From contig JALHPZ010000004.1 of the NCBI GenBank assembly GCA_022842245.1, positions 124,001 to 188,000 on the forward strand: a stretch of DNA of 64,000 nucleotides. The letters run 5' to 3'. Shown piece after piece: positions 8,765-17,117 of this stretch (its first letter is position 1; every line of letters begins with the position of its first letter). The translations under genes were made by a program, and so were the position numbers. The notes below the pieces were generated by a model. It made no database searches. It was not told where the DNA came from and saw only the letters and a program-made list of their open reading frames with translations. The DNA is from Gemmataceae bacterium (GTDB lineage Bacteria > Planctomycetota > Planctomycetia > Gemmatales > Gemmataceae).

Positions 8765-9702
8765 TGGCTGCCCCCATTCTGTGCGCCCGCCCACACGAAG
8801 TTCTCGTTGCTCAACTTCTGCTCGCCATTCCAGCGGTACGCACACAAGAACCCGCCCTTGGCAACGCTGAAGTCCAGGCACGCCACGTTGTCGGCCAGGA
8901 GTTCGGGTCGCTGGGCTGACAGCCAGTAATGGCCGACGAACACCGGCTTGGCGGTCGTCGGGTACGGAACGGCAGCAGCGACGACGGCCTCATCGAGTTT
9001 CAGTTCGCAAGCGATCTCGTCGGACTGGAGGGCATACGTCCGGTAGCTATGGCCATCCGGGGCCAAGTACCAGCGGGTACGAATCTCGGTGCGAACATGC
9101 CCGTCTTTGTCCTGGAATGACGCCCCATCGGGCAGCTTGCCCTCCTTGCCTTTGAGGACGACCTCGACCGGGGAGAAAAGCGATTTGCCCTTCCGACATG
9201 CCGAGTGCAGAAAATCGGTCGTGATTCCGCCGTGGTTCTTTTGGGCGTCGGCAATCTGGTTTATGGCCCGGTCGTCCCAGCAGGCATGGACGGCTCGTAG
9301 ACCGTCGAGATCGAGCCACATCGGGAGTGTGCGAAACCACTCCAGGTGGGACCGGAGTTCTTGCGGGGACAACTGGTCGAGAGTCGCCTTGTGCTGCTTC
9401 TCGTTCTTCGGGATGCGGCGGCGAAGATGCTCGCCGGGCGAATCCTGGTCTTTCGTGTGGTAGGCCAGGGCGTTGAGTTCGTGGTTGCCCATGACGGCCA
9501 GGGCGTGACCGGCTTCGACCATCGGGCGAACTGTTTCAAGTACCTGCCGAATCTGCGGCCCCCGGTCGATGAAGTCGCCCAGGAAGATCACCTTGCGGTC
9601 GGGATGCCGGTACGTTCCCTGCACCTTCTCGTAGCCGAGCAATTCGAGCAGTTGCACCAGTTCATCGGCATGGCCGTGAATGTCGCCGATCAAGTCGTAC
9701 AT
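8761..9702 (-). CDS. Calcineurin-like metallophosphoesterase (ApaH/PrpE-like)
   Basis: A 313-residue phosphoesterase with all metal motifs in order: MYDLIGDIHGHADEL at the N-terminus, FLGDFIDRGPQI near residue 45, MGNHELNAL near residue 72, a central HACWDD and a later VFVGHYW. This is the bis(5'-nucleosyl)-tetraphosphatase/protein phosphatase group. It starts directly after the stop of the upstream gene and overlaps the Nmad2-like gene by 4 bp. The placement between unknown defence-associated genes and Nmad genes suggests action on a nucleotide or nucleic-acid phosphate, which is inference. Confidence 0.88.
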   Translation of the reverse strand: MYDLIGDIHGHADELVQLLELLGYEKVQGTYRHPDRKVIFLGDFIDRGPQIRQVLETVRPMVEAGHALAVMGNHELNALAYHTKDQDSPGEHLRRRIPKNEKQHKATLDQLSPQELRSHLEWFRTLPMWLDLDGLRAVHACWDDRAINQIADAQKNHGGITTDFLHSACRKGKSLFSPVEVVLKGKEGKLPDGASFQDKDGHVRTEIRTRWYLAPDGHSYRTYALQSDEIACELKLDEAVVAAAVPYPTTAKPVFVGHYWLSAQRPELLADNVACLDFSVAKGGFLCAYRWNGEQKLSNENFVWAGAQNGGSQ

Positions 9703-10800
9703 CTATTTTCCCTTCCGCCTGCGCTCGGTTCCCCAGCCGGGAGGAGGCTGCGAGCCGGGCAGCAAAAACTTCAATCCGTCATGCAATTGCTCTCTAAAGT
9801 CCTGGGCCACATTTCTGATCGCTTGCGAAACGACATCGAACGGGACGCCGATGAACTGCCAGAGTTGATCCGAACTCCAGTAGGTGTGCGGTGAAAAATA
9901 GTCGGGGTAGTAGTCGTATTGCTCGAAGCTGCTACCAAGTCTCGGCAGCAGTTCGGCCACGCTGACGTGGATGGCCGCTGGCTCTCGAAACAGCTTCTCT
10001 TGAACGAGGTAGGCGTATAGTCGCAGCAAGTTGACTCGCTCCTGCTTTCGTTGGGCGTGCGACGAGATTGTTTTCGGGTTGATGAATCGAAAGGCAAAGA
10101 CGTGCGGCTTGTTGTCCTTCTGGTCCGGTTCGATGACCAGCAGGTTGCACTGGATCGAAACGTCCGATATGGCACGCCCACCGACCGCTTGTGCGATCCG
10201 CTTCAAATGTTCCTGGTCTTTATGGGTCGCCTTGCCATCTCTGGCCTCGTCCCAAGTTCTCCGCTGAAACGGCTTCCGACGTTGCTCAATATCGACACGC
10301 TCCCGTTCCTGCTCGCCAACAAGAACATCGACCTCTCGCAGTGCGTTTTCTTTCATCGGTGGTCGCCACGGGCGGCGGTCGGTCAGGTGTTCCAGGTAGT
10401 TCTCACCGAGGTTCGCAACGGCCACATTTCGTTCGCAGTATCCATCGGCAAGCATCTTCTGCGAGTAAACGTGGGTGGCTTTCCGACCGAAGGATTTCAC
10501 CTGGGAAGTGATGATCTCGGCGACCGAATCTTCCAGCCAGAAGCGACTCTTCGTGGCAAGCGTTTGAGCGATGGTCCAATAGCTCACAAATGTCTTTGAA
10601 AGTGCTTCGTCCTTCATGCCTCGCAAAAGCTCGACGTAGATCGGATCGTCCCGATGAAGAAACTCGGCGTATCGCTCTGCCAGAAAGTGAGGGTCGCAAA
10701 GTTCGGCCAAACCGTCTGCAAACTGCTTCTGGACGATCTCGATTGCTTGCGCCCGCTTCGCATCAGCATTCGGGTCAGGACTTGTGCTGAACTCCAACAT
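9703..10800 (-). CDS. Uncharacterised protein downstream of the defence genes, 365 residues
   Basis: Translation from ATG at 10800 is favoured by GAGG 8 bp upstream; a GTG one codon earlier is also in frame. No signal peptide or membrane helix. The N-terminal half is helical (AIEIVQKQFADGLAELCDPH, RYAEFLHRDDPIYVELLRG). The centre is rich in charged residues (VDVLVGEQERERVDIEQRRK), followed by a beta segment CNLLVIEPDQKDNKPHVFAFRF that could be part of a restriction-endonuclease-like core, but I cannot identify a complete PD-(D/E)xK motif. It could be a nuclease or an accessory effector of the defence cluster. I do not recognise the family. Confidence 0.6.
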   Translation of the reverse strand: MLEFSTSPDPNADAKRAQAIEIVQKQFADGLAELCDPHFLAERYAEFLHRDDPIYVELLRGMKDEALSKTFVSYWTIAQTLATKSRFWLEDSVAEIITSQVKSFGRKATHVYSQKMLADGYCERNVAVANLGENYLEHLTDRRPWRPPMKENALREVDVLVGEQERERVDIEQRRKPFQRRTWDEARDGKATHKDQEHLKRIAQAVGGRAISDVSIQCNLLVIEPDQKDNKPHVFAFRFINPKTISSHAQRKQERVNLLRLYAYLVQEKLFREPAAIHVSVAELLPRLGSSFEQYDYYPDYFSPHTYWSSDQLWQFIGVPFDVVSQAIRNVAQDFREQLHDGLKFLLPGSQPPPGWGTERRRKGK

Positions 10801-10820
10801 CACGACATCCTCGGTGCGGT

Positions 10821-11159
10821 CTACATCTGCCTCTTGATCTCGGCCACTCGCCCCACCAAGTAACCGATTTCGTCGCCATCGAGTTCGGCGACCGGGGCAA
10901 CGCCGTGGATGTTCCGCACCAGGTCTTCGGATGCGCCGAGGAACGCCTTGAACGACGACTCCCCCTCGCAGCGACCGAGCAAGTGGCCGTCCGGCGTGAT
11001 GACCATCTCGGCCAGCCTCGGCGTCGTCCAGTCTTCACCCAACAGACATCCCAGGATCGCCTGGAAGTGGTCGCTCACCTGCACGGCCCGGAGCTTGCGG
11101 GCGCAGTCCTGGCGTATCTGGTCGGGTTCACGGATGGTGAGGTCGTCGGGCGTGGTCAT
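10821..11159 (-). CDS. Small uncharacterised protein translationally coupled to the helicase gene
   Basis: A 112-residue protein starting at MTTPDDLTIREPDQ, where ATG overlaps the TGA of the UvrD-like helicase gene; the longer frame upstream only runs through that gene. The product contains CARKLRAVQVSDHFQAILG, a two-strand AEMVITPDGHLLGRCEGESSF and a helical C-terminus GYLVGRVAEIKRQM. It lacks known motifs. Tight coupling to the Gabija-like pair suggests it may be an accessory subunit, which is inference; two-gene Gabija normally does not need one. Confidence 0.55.
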   Translation of the reverse strand: MTTPDDLTIREPDQIRQDCARKLRAVQVSDHFQAILGCLLGEDWTTPRLAEMVITPDGHLLGRCEGESSFKAFLGASEDLVRNIHGVAPVAELDGDEIGYLVGRVAEIKRQM

Positions 11160-13105
11160 GAGTCCTCTTCTTCCAGAACGCCCATCTCGAAAAGAAATCT
11201 TGATGGTTCCTTTGTCCAGCCGTTGTAGCTTCCGGCGTAGCTCAGGGTCAGAGTCTTGCTCGTCCTCGTAATGGCGACGAAACAATTCCTGCGTTCCTCT
11301 TCCAGCTCTGGACTCCTATCGCCCTTCTTGATGGCCTGAAACGATGGCATTTCGTCCTCGACCATGCCTACAAGGTAGACATGATCGAACTCCTTACCTT
11401 TGGACGCATGGATCGTGAAGAGTCGAACCATGCTCGGCGATGGAATCGACTCCTTGGAACGCATCTGTAGCTCTTGCAAGAAAGCCTCAAGAGTCACGCC
11501 TTCGCCAACTGTGCCGATGATTTCCCGTTTTAGGTCCGTCCAAACGGTTCTCTCATCGCTGAAGACGGCGAATGGTTCATTTGATTCATCGCCGTTGTGG
11601 TTCTCTGGCCTTGCGATCTCGTCAAACCATGCCAAGGACGAGTCGCAGAATCGCAGAAACTCGTTTCCCCCGCCAAGACACTTGTTTGCATCGGCAAGTA
11701 CCTTGCCTGCATTGCTCTTTGCTGCATGTGTTTGAGCGTGCTTCAGCCATCGCCGAAACAAATCCTGTCCCGCCGCCTGAGCCTGCGCTTTCACTCCCTC
11801 GACATCCGATTCAATTCCAGATAACTGGCGGAAGCTCCCGCACACTGCTTCAAGCACATCTTCATTCTGCCGATCGTTAGCCAGTCGCAACATTCCGTGC
11901 AACCACACAAATGGGGCGCTCTCAAACTCGTCCTTCCGCTGCGCTATCGCTGCACTCATTCCCCGGCCCCGCAATGCGGTTTGTACGCCGAGAAGGAGCT
12001 TTCGATTACGGGCAAGGACGACGACCTTTCCTGGAGAAGTTGGGTGTCTTTGCTGAATGTCATCGGAAACGCTGGCAGCCTCGGCGTCAAAGTCCTCATA
12101 CGGTCCCAACAGCCTCACAGCATCATCGCCTCCCGGCCCTTGGTATGCTTGCAACGGAGCTTTGTTCTCGGTTCTCAGGAAGTTGTTCCGAATCAAATTG
12201 TTCGCAAGGTCAACAATTTCAGCCGGACATCGGTAATTCACCGGGAGTTGCAACACTGTCGGTTTGAAGTCGCTTGCCAACTCTTCAAGCCGCTGATGAC
12301 TTGCACCGTTCCACTGATAGATGATCTGATCGTCGTCTGCCACGATGAAGAGATTGCGATGCGACTGGCCCAAGATGGCCTTAATTAAGCTGTACTGCGC
12401 TTCGTTTGTGTCCTGAAATTCATCCACGCAAATGTACGGATACACTGTCCGATACCGCTTGGCGAACGCCGGAAACTTGCTGACCAACTCATATGTCCTG
12501 AGAATCAACGACGTAAAATCCAACGCATTGTGCCTAGCCAGTTCCTCCTCGTAAGCCGGATACACTTCGACGACTCGTTGGCAGAGGTCAGCGTCCTCAA
12601 TCACTTCCTGGCACTTGTCGGGGAATACGAGGAGCGATTTAAGACGTTGGATGATCGGCAGCAGTTTCTTGTCCTGGTCGGATACCACAGACGAAGTGGG
12701 TTTCAGGCGATCTACGGCATCCGAGAGGAAAGACTCAAGATCGCTATCCTGGGAATAGATGGTAAACGTTGGGCTGATGCCAAGGTGACTTCCGTGCTGT
12801 CGCAGCGCTTCTGCACAAAACGAATGAAACGTGCCGAGAAAAAGACGATGTTCCTCTCCCGGAACAAGGTCCATCACACGAGTCCTCATTTCGTCAGCGG
12901 CCTTGTTTGTGAAAGTGAGGCCAAGAATACGGAACGGCTTGTCCCTCGTTTCGTCGAGAATCCTGGCGATGCGGCATGTAAGCACGCTGGTCTTTCCCGA
13001 TCCAGGGCCAGCCAGTACAAGCAGTGGCCCCTTATCCCACGCCGCTGCCTGTCGTTGACTAGGGTTGAGTCGTGCTTGGGCGCTGGCAAGTTGTTTGGTA
13101 GCCAT
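11156..13105 (-). CDS. gajB: UvrD/PcrA-type superfamily 1 helicase, GajB-like
   Basis: A 649-residue SF1 helicase. The start is set at ATG for MATKQLASAQARLNPSQRQ, one base after the stop of the OLD gene. Motifs in order: Q-motif LNPSQRQAA (13-21), Walker A AGPGSGKT (32-39), TFTNKAADEM (Ia), VDEFQDTN (II, about 227-234), ADDDQIIYQWNGA (III), QLPVNYRCP (IV), HASKGKEFDHVYLVG (V) and FVAITRTSKTL (VI). In Gabija, GajB partners the GajA nuclease in anti-phage defence. It is longer than the founding Bacillus GajB as I recall it, so a general UvrD helicase acting with an OLD protein is an alternative, but the gene pairing favours Gabija. Confidence 0.82.
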   Translation of the reverse strand: MATKQLASAQARLNPSQRQAAAWDKGPLLVLAGPGSGKTSVLTCRIARILDETRDKPFRILGLTFTNKAADEMRTRVMDLVPGEEHRLFLGTFHSFCAEALRQHGSHLGISPTFTIYSQDSDLESFLSDAVDRLKPTSSVVSDQDKKLLPIIQRLKSLLVFPDKCQEVIEDADLCQRVVEVYPAYEEELARHNALDFTSLILRTYELVSKFPAFAKRYRTVYPYICVDEFQDTNEAQYSLIKAILGQSHRNLFIVADDDQIIYQWNGASHQRLEELASDFKPTVLQLPVNYRCPAEIVDLANNLIRNNFLRTENKAPLQAYQGPGGDDAVRLLGPYEDFDAEAASVSDDIQQRHPTSPGKVVVLARNRKLLLGVQTALRGRGMSAAIAQRKDEFESAPFVWLHGMLRLANDRQNEDVLEAVCGSFRQLSGIESDVEGVKAQAQAAGQDLFRRWLKHAQTHAAKSNAGKVLADANKCLGGGNEFLRFCDSSLAWFDEIARPENHNGDESNEPFAVFSDERTVWTDLKREIIGTVGEGVTLEAFLQELQMRSKESIPSPSMVRLFTIHASKGKEFDHVYLVGMVEDEMPSFQAIKKGDRSPELEEERRNCFVAITRTSKTLTLSYAGSYNGWTKEPSRFLFEMGVLEEEDS

Positions 13106-13106
13106 G

Positions 13107-15026
13107 CTAGGTCGCCTTTTGAATGATGTCCTGGATCGCCTTGGCGAAAAAGGAGGGAACCCTCGACTTGTTGGCCTTGGCGTTTCGCAGTTGTTTGATG
13201 AGGTCTGTGCCTGCCTCAGTCTTCCTGTTCCGAAGATGCCCGGCCACCTCTGCCTCGTAGCCGGAATCGCCCGGCTTTTTTGCAATGGTCACGCCCTTCG
13301 ACGTTAGCAATGTCACCAACTCCGGCAGAAATCCGCTGGCAACGAGAAACGATTCCAAATCATCATCTTTCTTGGCCAGTGGACGCAGCAGATCAGCCGC
13401 CTCTGCCGGGGAGACGCCGAGCTTTTTGACGGATTCGACATACCCAAGTCCTGCCGTATCGTGGTCACATACAAGTAGCCAAGGAAGGTTGAAGTTGCGA
13501 GCGAGTGCAACGAAGGCGGCAGGCGATCCATTGTTTTGAAAATCAATGATCGAGATGCCGAACCTATCAAGGGGCGTACCCAGTAGTTCGGCGAAGTACG
13601 ACAACAGGAGATACTCTGTCTGGCCTTCACATAGCAGCCACGCACGGGCGAAGAAGACCTCTCCACGAACACGCTTCGCATAGGTGTCCAGATCGGTGAT
13701 GTCGTCATCCGAAAGGTAAAGTTGTGACTCCTCCTTGAGTTGCTTCAGCGACGCTTGAGCGGTTTTGTCTGTTGAATAGAACGGGAGTATCTTCCTGTAT
13801 TCCTTGTCGTCAATAGAGCCACGAACGGTCAGCAGTTCCTCCGTTTCGTGGTAGTCGTACTTTGAAGAATTGCTTTTGCAGTAGTCAATGAGGCCCTGCA
13901 CCTTGGGAATCTTTGCCGAGAAGGATCGCTTGACGTAATGCACGACTGTCACATTCCCGATGCGCCGAAAGAGACGAATCGACGTTATCGGGACGTTTTG
14001 CAATACATAAGGGGAATGAGCAGACACAATTTTCTGGGCTGCAATGTCATTGATCGTTGCGGTCAGCGCCCTGATCGCTTGTGGGTGCAAGTGTGCTTCA
14101 GGTTCCTCCAAGGACAGGATCGCCTCGGTGTCGGCGTGAAACGTCGGTTTCAGCAAAACTTCAACGTAGGCCTGAAACAAAAAAAGGACGGCAAGGCTCT
14201 GAATGCCCTGACCGTGCCGACTCAACGGAAAGTCAACCTCCGCATTCTTGCCTCGCATTACAACTTGCGATTTCACCATCAAATCCCACGGCTGAAGTGG
14301 AAGCGGCTGGATGGTCGTTTTGCCGCCAGATGGAAGTACCGTCTGAATTCGCTCCAGCGAGGTACGCACCTTGTCCAATCGAGGATCGGCTGTCAGAAGG
14401 GACTCGTTGAGCTTGTTCAACTCGTCGGCAAGTTTCTTCCGCTTGACGTCATCAATCTTCAGATCACGGAGGATTCGACCCCAGAATTGTGACTTGGGTG
14501 AGAATTCTGATTCGGAGTCCCTGAGCGCCGACAAATAGAAGAGGCGAACATATTCCAAAAAGCGTGTGACGATGGCAGGGTGTGCAGCTTTTCCGCCAAG
14601 CGGTTCGCCCTTCGTGTTCAGAAATTCTCTAATCGCAACAAACTGGCCAGCATCCTTGTCGTACCGGCTTGTAAGCCGAAGGCCGATTGAGTTGAGATTG
14701 CGCACCGGATCGGTTTGGATGATCTCAGTGAGTGACTGAATGATAGCTTCCGGCCATTCATCAGAGCGATCCTCACGAAACCAAGTCTCAATGACGATCC
14801 CAGAGCTGGTACGTGGCGAGTCTTCCTTCTTCGCCATGTGATAGTCATACTCGTCGAATGGATTGTTGCGAGTGTATCCAGTCTTAGGTAGAGCTTGGGT
14901 CAGTGCATCAAGAAATGCCGTCTTGCCAGTGTTGTTCTCGCCTACGAGGATAGTCGTGTTGTCGATGGGGATGCAGACATCGACGAGATTTCTGAAGTTC
15001 CGAATGATGACTTCCCGCAGCTTCAT
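13107..15026 (-). CDS. gajA: OLD-family ATPase/TOPRIM endonuclease, GajA-like
   Basis: A 639-residue OLD-type protein. The N-terminal ABC-like ATPase has Walker A VGENNTGKT (28-36), a signature-like SRHGQGIQSLA (about 269-279) and Walker B LSLEEPEAHLHP (about 305-315), followed by the H-loop IVSAHSPYV. The C-terminal TOPRIM nuclease has WLLCEGQTEY with catalytic Glu (about 467) and LLVCDHDTAG (about 517-526). This architecture plus a directly adjacent UvrD helicase defines Gabija, whose GajA nicks phage DNA when nucleotide pools fall. The gene begins 48 bp after brxL ends, with only a weak ribosome-binding site, and continues the same strand, so the pair may be read from the BREX transcript. 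Confidence 0.84.
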   Translation of the reverse strand: MKLREVIIRNFRNLVDVCIPIDNTTILVGENNTGKTAFLDALTQALPKTGYTRNNPFDEYDYHMAKKEDSPRTSSGIVIETWFREDRSDEWPEAIIQSLTEIIQTDPVRNLNSIGLRLTSRYDKDAGQFVAIREFLNTKGEPLGGKAAHPAIVTRFLEYVRLFYLSALRDSESEFSPKSQFWGRILRDLKIDDVKRKKLADELNKLNESLLTADPRLDKVRTSLERIQTVLPSGGKTTIQPLPLQPWDLMVKSQVVMRGKNAEVDFPLSRHGQGIQSLAVLFLFQAYVEVLLKPTFHADTEAILSLEEPEAHLHPQAIRALTATINDIAAQKIVSAHSPYVLQNVPITSIRLFRRIGNVTVVHYVKRSFSAKIPKVQGLIDYCKSNSSKYDYHETEELLTVRGSIDDKEYRKILPFYSTDKTAQASLKQLKEESQLYLSDDDITDLDTYAKRVRGEVFFARAWLLCEGQTEYLLLSYFAELLGTPLDRFGISIIDFQNNGSPAAFVALARNFNLPWLLVCDHDTAGLGYVESVKKLGVSPAEAADLLRPLAKKDDDLESFLVASGFLPELVTLLTSKGVTIAKKPGDSGYEAEVAGHLRNRKTEAGTDLIKQLRNAKANKSRVPSFFAKAIQDIIQKAT

Positions 15027-15074
15027 GGTGACGCTCTTTTTTCAGTCGAGTGAATTCAGTCATCACGCTCTCGG

Positions 15075-17105
15075 TTATACCAACGCCGCTTCCAGCACTT
15101 CGTCAATCGACGACACGAAACGCACCTTGATCTTGTTCTTCACGTAATCCGGCGTCATCTGCACGTCTCGCTCGTTCTCCTTGGGCATGATTACCTCCGA
15201 GCAACCGGCGTCGATGGCGGCTTGGAGCTTCGGCAACACGCCGCCGATAGCGAGGACTTTGCCCATGATGGTGATCTCGCCGGTCATGGCGACATCGTGG
15301 CGAACGGGACGGCCAGTGAGCGCCGATACGATTCCAGTTGTGATCGTGATCCCCGCTGATGGGCCTTCCTTGGGCACGCCCATCATTGTGGCAAGAACGG
15401 CGATGTCGTAGTTCTCTTGCCAATCGTTCGGCAGTCCGACTTCTTTCGAGTGCGTCTTGATGAACTGTGCAGCGGCGGCAACGCTTTCCTTCATCACTTT
15501 CTGCATCGAACCGAGGCTGACGATCCGCCCCGTCCCTCTGGTTGCCTGCATCTCGAAATGGAGCAGACAACCTCGATCATCACCAATGACGGCCAATCCC
15601 ATGACCTCACCAACCCTTGGGGAAGTCGGCAGGACAACCTTCTGCTCCCGCTGAGAATCGGGAAGAGTCGGGGTGATGACCTTGCCCGATTGCGTCAGCT
15701 TGCCAGTCAAAATCACCGGGCCATATTCGCCGGGTGCCATCAGGTGAAGCTGGTTGCGAACCCGCTGGCGGCCTTCGATTGCCACGGAAAGTAGCTCTGC
15801 CAGTTGGTCGTCTGTCACGTCCCCGTGGGGATACATCAGTTTCAGGAGGCCAGACAGTACCTTCTCAATACCTCGCACGTCACGCCCGGTGATCCCCGCT
15901 TTTGCCGACGATGTATCCAGCAATTGGTAACGGCCTTTGAGGGCACCAAGCACGTCCTTGCGACGAAGTTCGTGCATGATCTCGCACAAGTAGTCCGTGA
16001 TGAACCCGTAGTCCTGGGCCAGCGAACCTGGATGAATCTTGGGAATCTCCCAGCCAGGCAAGTAGCCGTGCAGCCGGTCGATGAATGCTTCAACCTGGAG
16101 AAAGTCCGGCAACGGCTCGAACAAATGGTAATACTTCTCGTGCGGCAACTTGGCTTGGATGTCAATGTTGCCAACCAGCACGATGGAAGCGAACGCCAGA
16201 ATCTCCTTCTTCCCCCGGCTGAACTTGGCATCCTGCATGTAGCCCTGCATGATCGATACGAGGGCTTTGGGATCGGTGAAATCGGTGTTCGCAATCTCGT
16301 CGAACACCACCACGTCTCGGCTCCCCACGACGCCGACTTTCCCGGTGGCGTTGTTGATGAACAGACTCGCTGGGGTTGCTTTGCCGCCAGAAAGGACTGT
16401 CGTGTAGTAACTCTGGTTGCGGTAGATGTACGTCTTGCCGGTCTCTCTTGGTGCAAGCTCGATGGTATTGCAGTTGGCCTCGGCCATCGGGACGAGACGC
16501 CAGAGATACAGCAGTTTCTCACGCCGACTGAGATGTTCCGGGTTCAACCCGATGGAATTGATGAGGAAGTCGAGCCAGTCGTCGGCCTCGAATTGCTTCC
16601 TTTTCTCGATGAACTCGTTCAGGTCGATTACAGAAATCTGAAACGGCGTGAACTCCGTCACTTTGAACGGGCGAATCTTCTTGTTGTGGACCTCGGTCTC
16701 GTCGTAGGTCAGGGTAATCGTGCCCCACATCCCGCCCGAAAGAAGCATCGGATATTGCCGCACCAGGCTTTCCGTCACGTTGACGAAACTCTCGTTAATT
16801 GCCCCGATAGTGCCCCAATACTTGTCCTCGGTCTCCTGAAGCCGCACTTCCAGGTTGGCGATGATATTGTGATTGCGGGTTTCACGAATCTGGTGCCGAA
16901 TCTTCTCGGCCTCAGCACCGTGAACGAAGTTCTCCCGCAGCCGCTTGATGACCTGTTGCAGATCGTCGTGGAAGTTCTCTTCGGTGCAGTAGTTGTCGAT
17001 CAGGTATTCGACGACGAAACGAGGGAACTCATCGACTCCCGTATTCACGGTCAGCCGTTTGTTGACGACCTTGCCTCGAAAAATGTCTTTGAATCGTGTG
17101 TTCAT
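15075..17105 (-). CDS. brxL: BREX protein BrxL (AAA+ ATPase with Lon-like C-terminal domain)
   Basis: A 676-residue protein. An AAA+ module has a Walker A variant APRETGKTY (about 218-226) and Walker [11 protein letters not shown] (264-273). The C-terminal Lon protease-like domain has the catalytic-type Ser in KEGPSAGIT (Ser583) and Lys in [10 protein letters not shown] (Lys626), spaced 43 residues exactly as in Lon. The ATG is preceded by GAGGG. In BREX, BrxL is a DNA-binding AAA+ ring needed for phage restriction in type 1 and type 4 systems. It is the last gene of the BREX-type order here, 12 bp after pglZ. Length agrees with known BrxL. Confidence 0.92.
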   Translation of the reverse strand: MNTRFKDIFRGKVVNKRLTVNTGVDEFPRFVVEYLIDNYCTEENFHDDLQQVIKRLRENFVHGAEAEKIRHQIRETRNHNIIANLEVRLQETEDKYWGTIGAINESFVNVTESLVRQYPMLLSGGMWGTITLTYDETEVHNKKIRPFKVTEFTPFQISVIDLNEFIEKRKQFEADDWLDFLINSIGLNPEHLSRREKLLYLWRLVPMAEANCNTIELAPRETGKTYIYRNQSYYTTVLSGGKATPASLFINNATGKVGVVGSRDVVVFDEIANTDFTDPKALVSIMQGYMQDAKFSRGKKEILAFASIVLVGNIDIQAKLPHEKYYHLFEPLPDFLQVEAFIDRLHGYLPGWEIPKIHPGSLAQDYGFITDYLCEIMHELRRKDVLGALKGRYQLLDTSSAKAGITGRDVRGIEKVLSGLLKLMYPHGDVTDDQLAELLSVAIEGRQRVRNQLHLMAPGEYGPVILTGKLTQSGKVITPTLPDSQREQKVVLPTSPRVGEVMGLAVIGDDRGCLLHFEMQATRGTGRIVSLGSMQKVMKESVAAAAQFIKTHSKEVGLPNDWQENYDIAVLATMMGVPKEGPSAGITITTGIVSALTGRPVRHDVAMTGEITIMGKVLAIGGVLPKLQAAIDAGCSEVIMPKENERDVQMTPDYVKNKIKVRFVSSIDEVLEAALV

Positions 17106-17117
17106 GGTTCCCTCATT

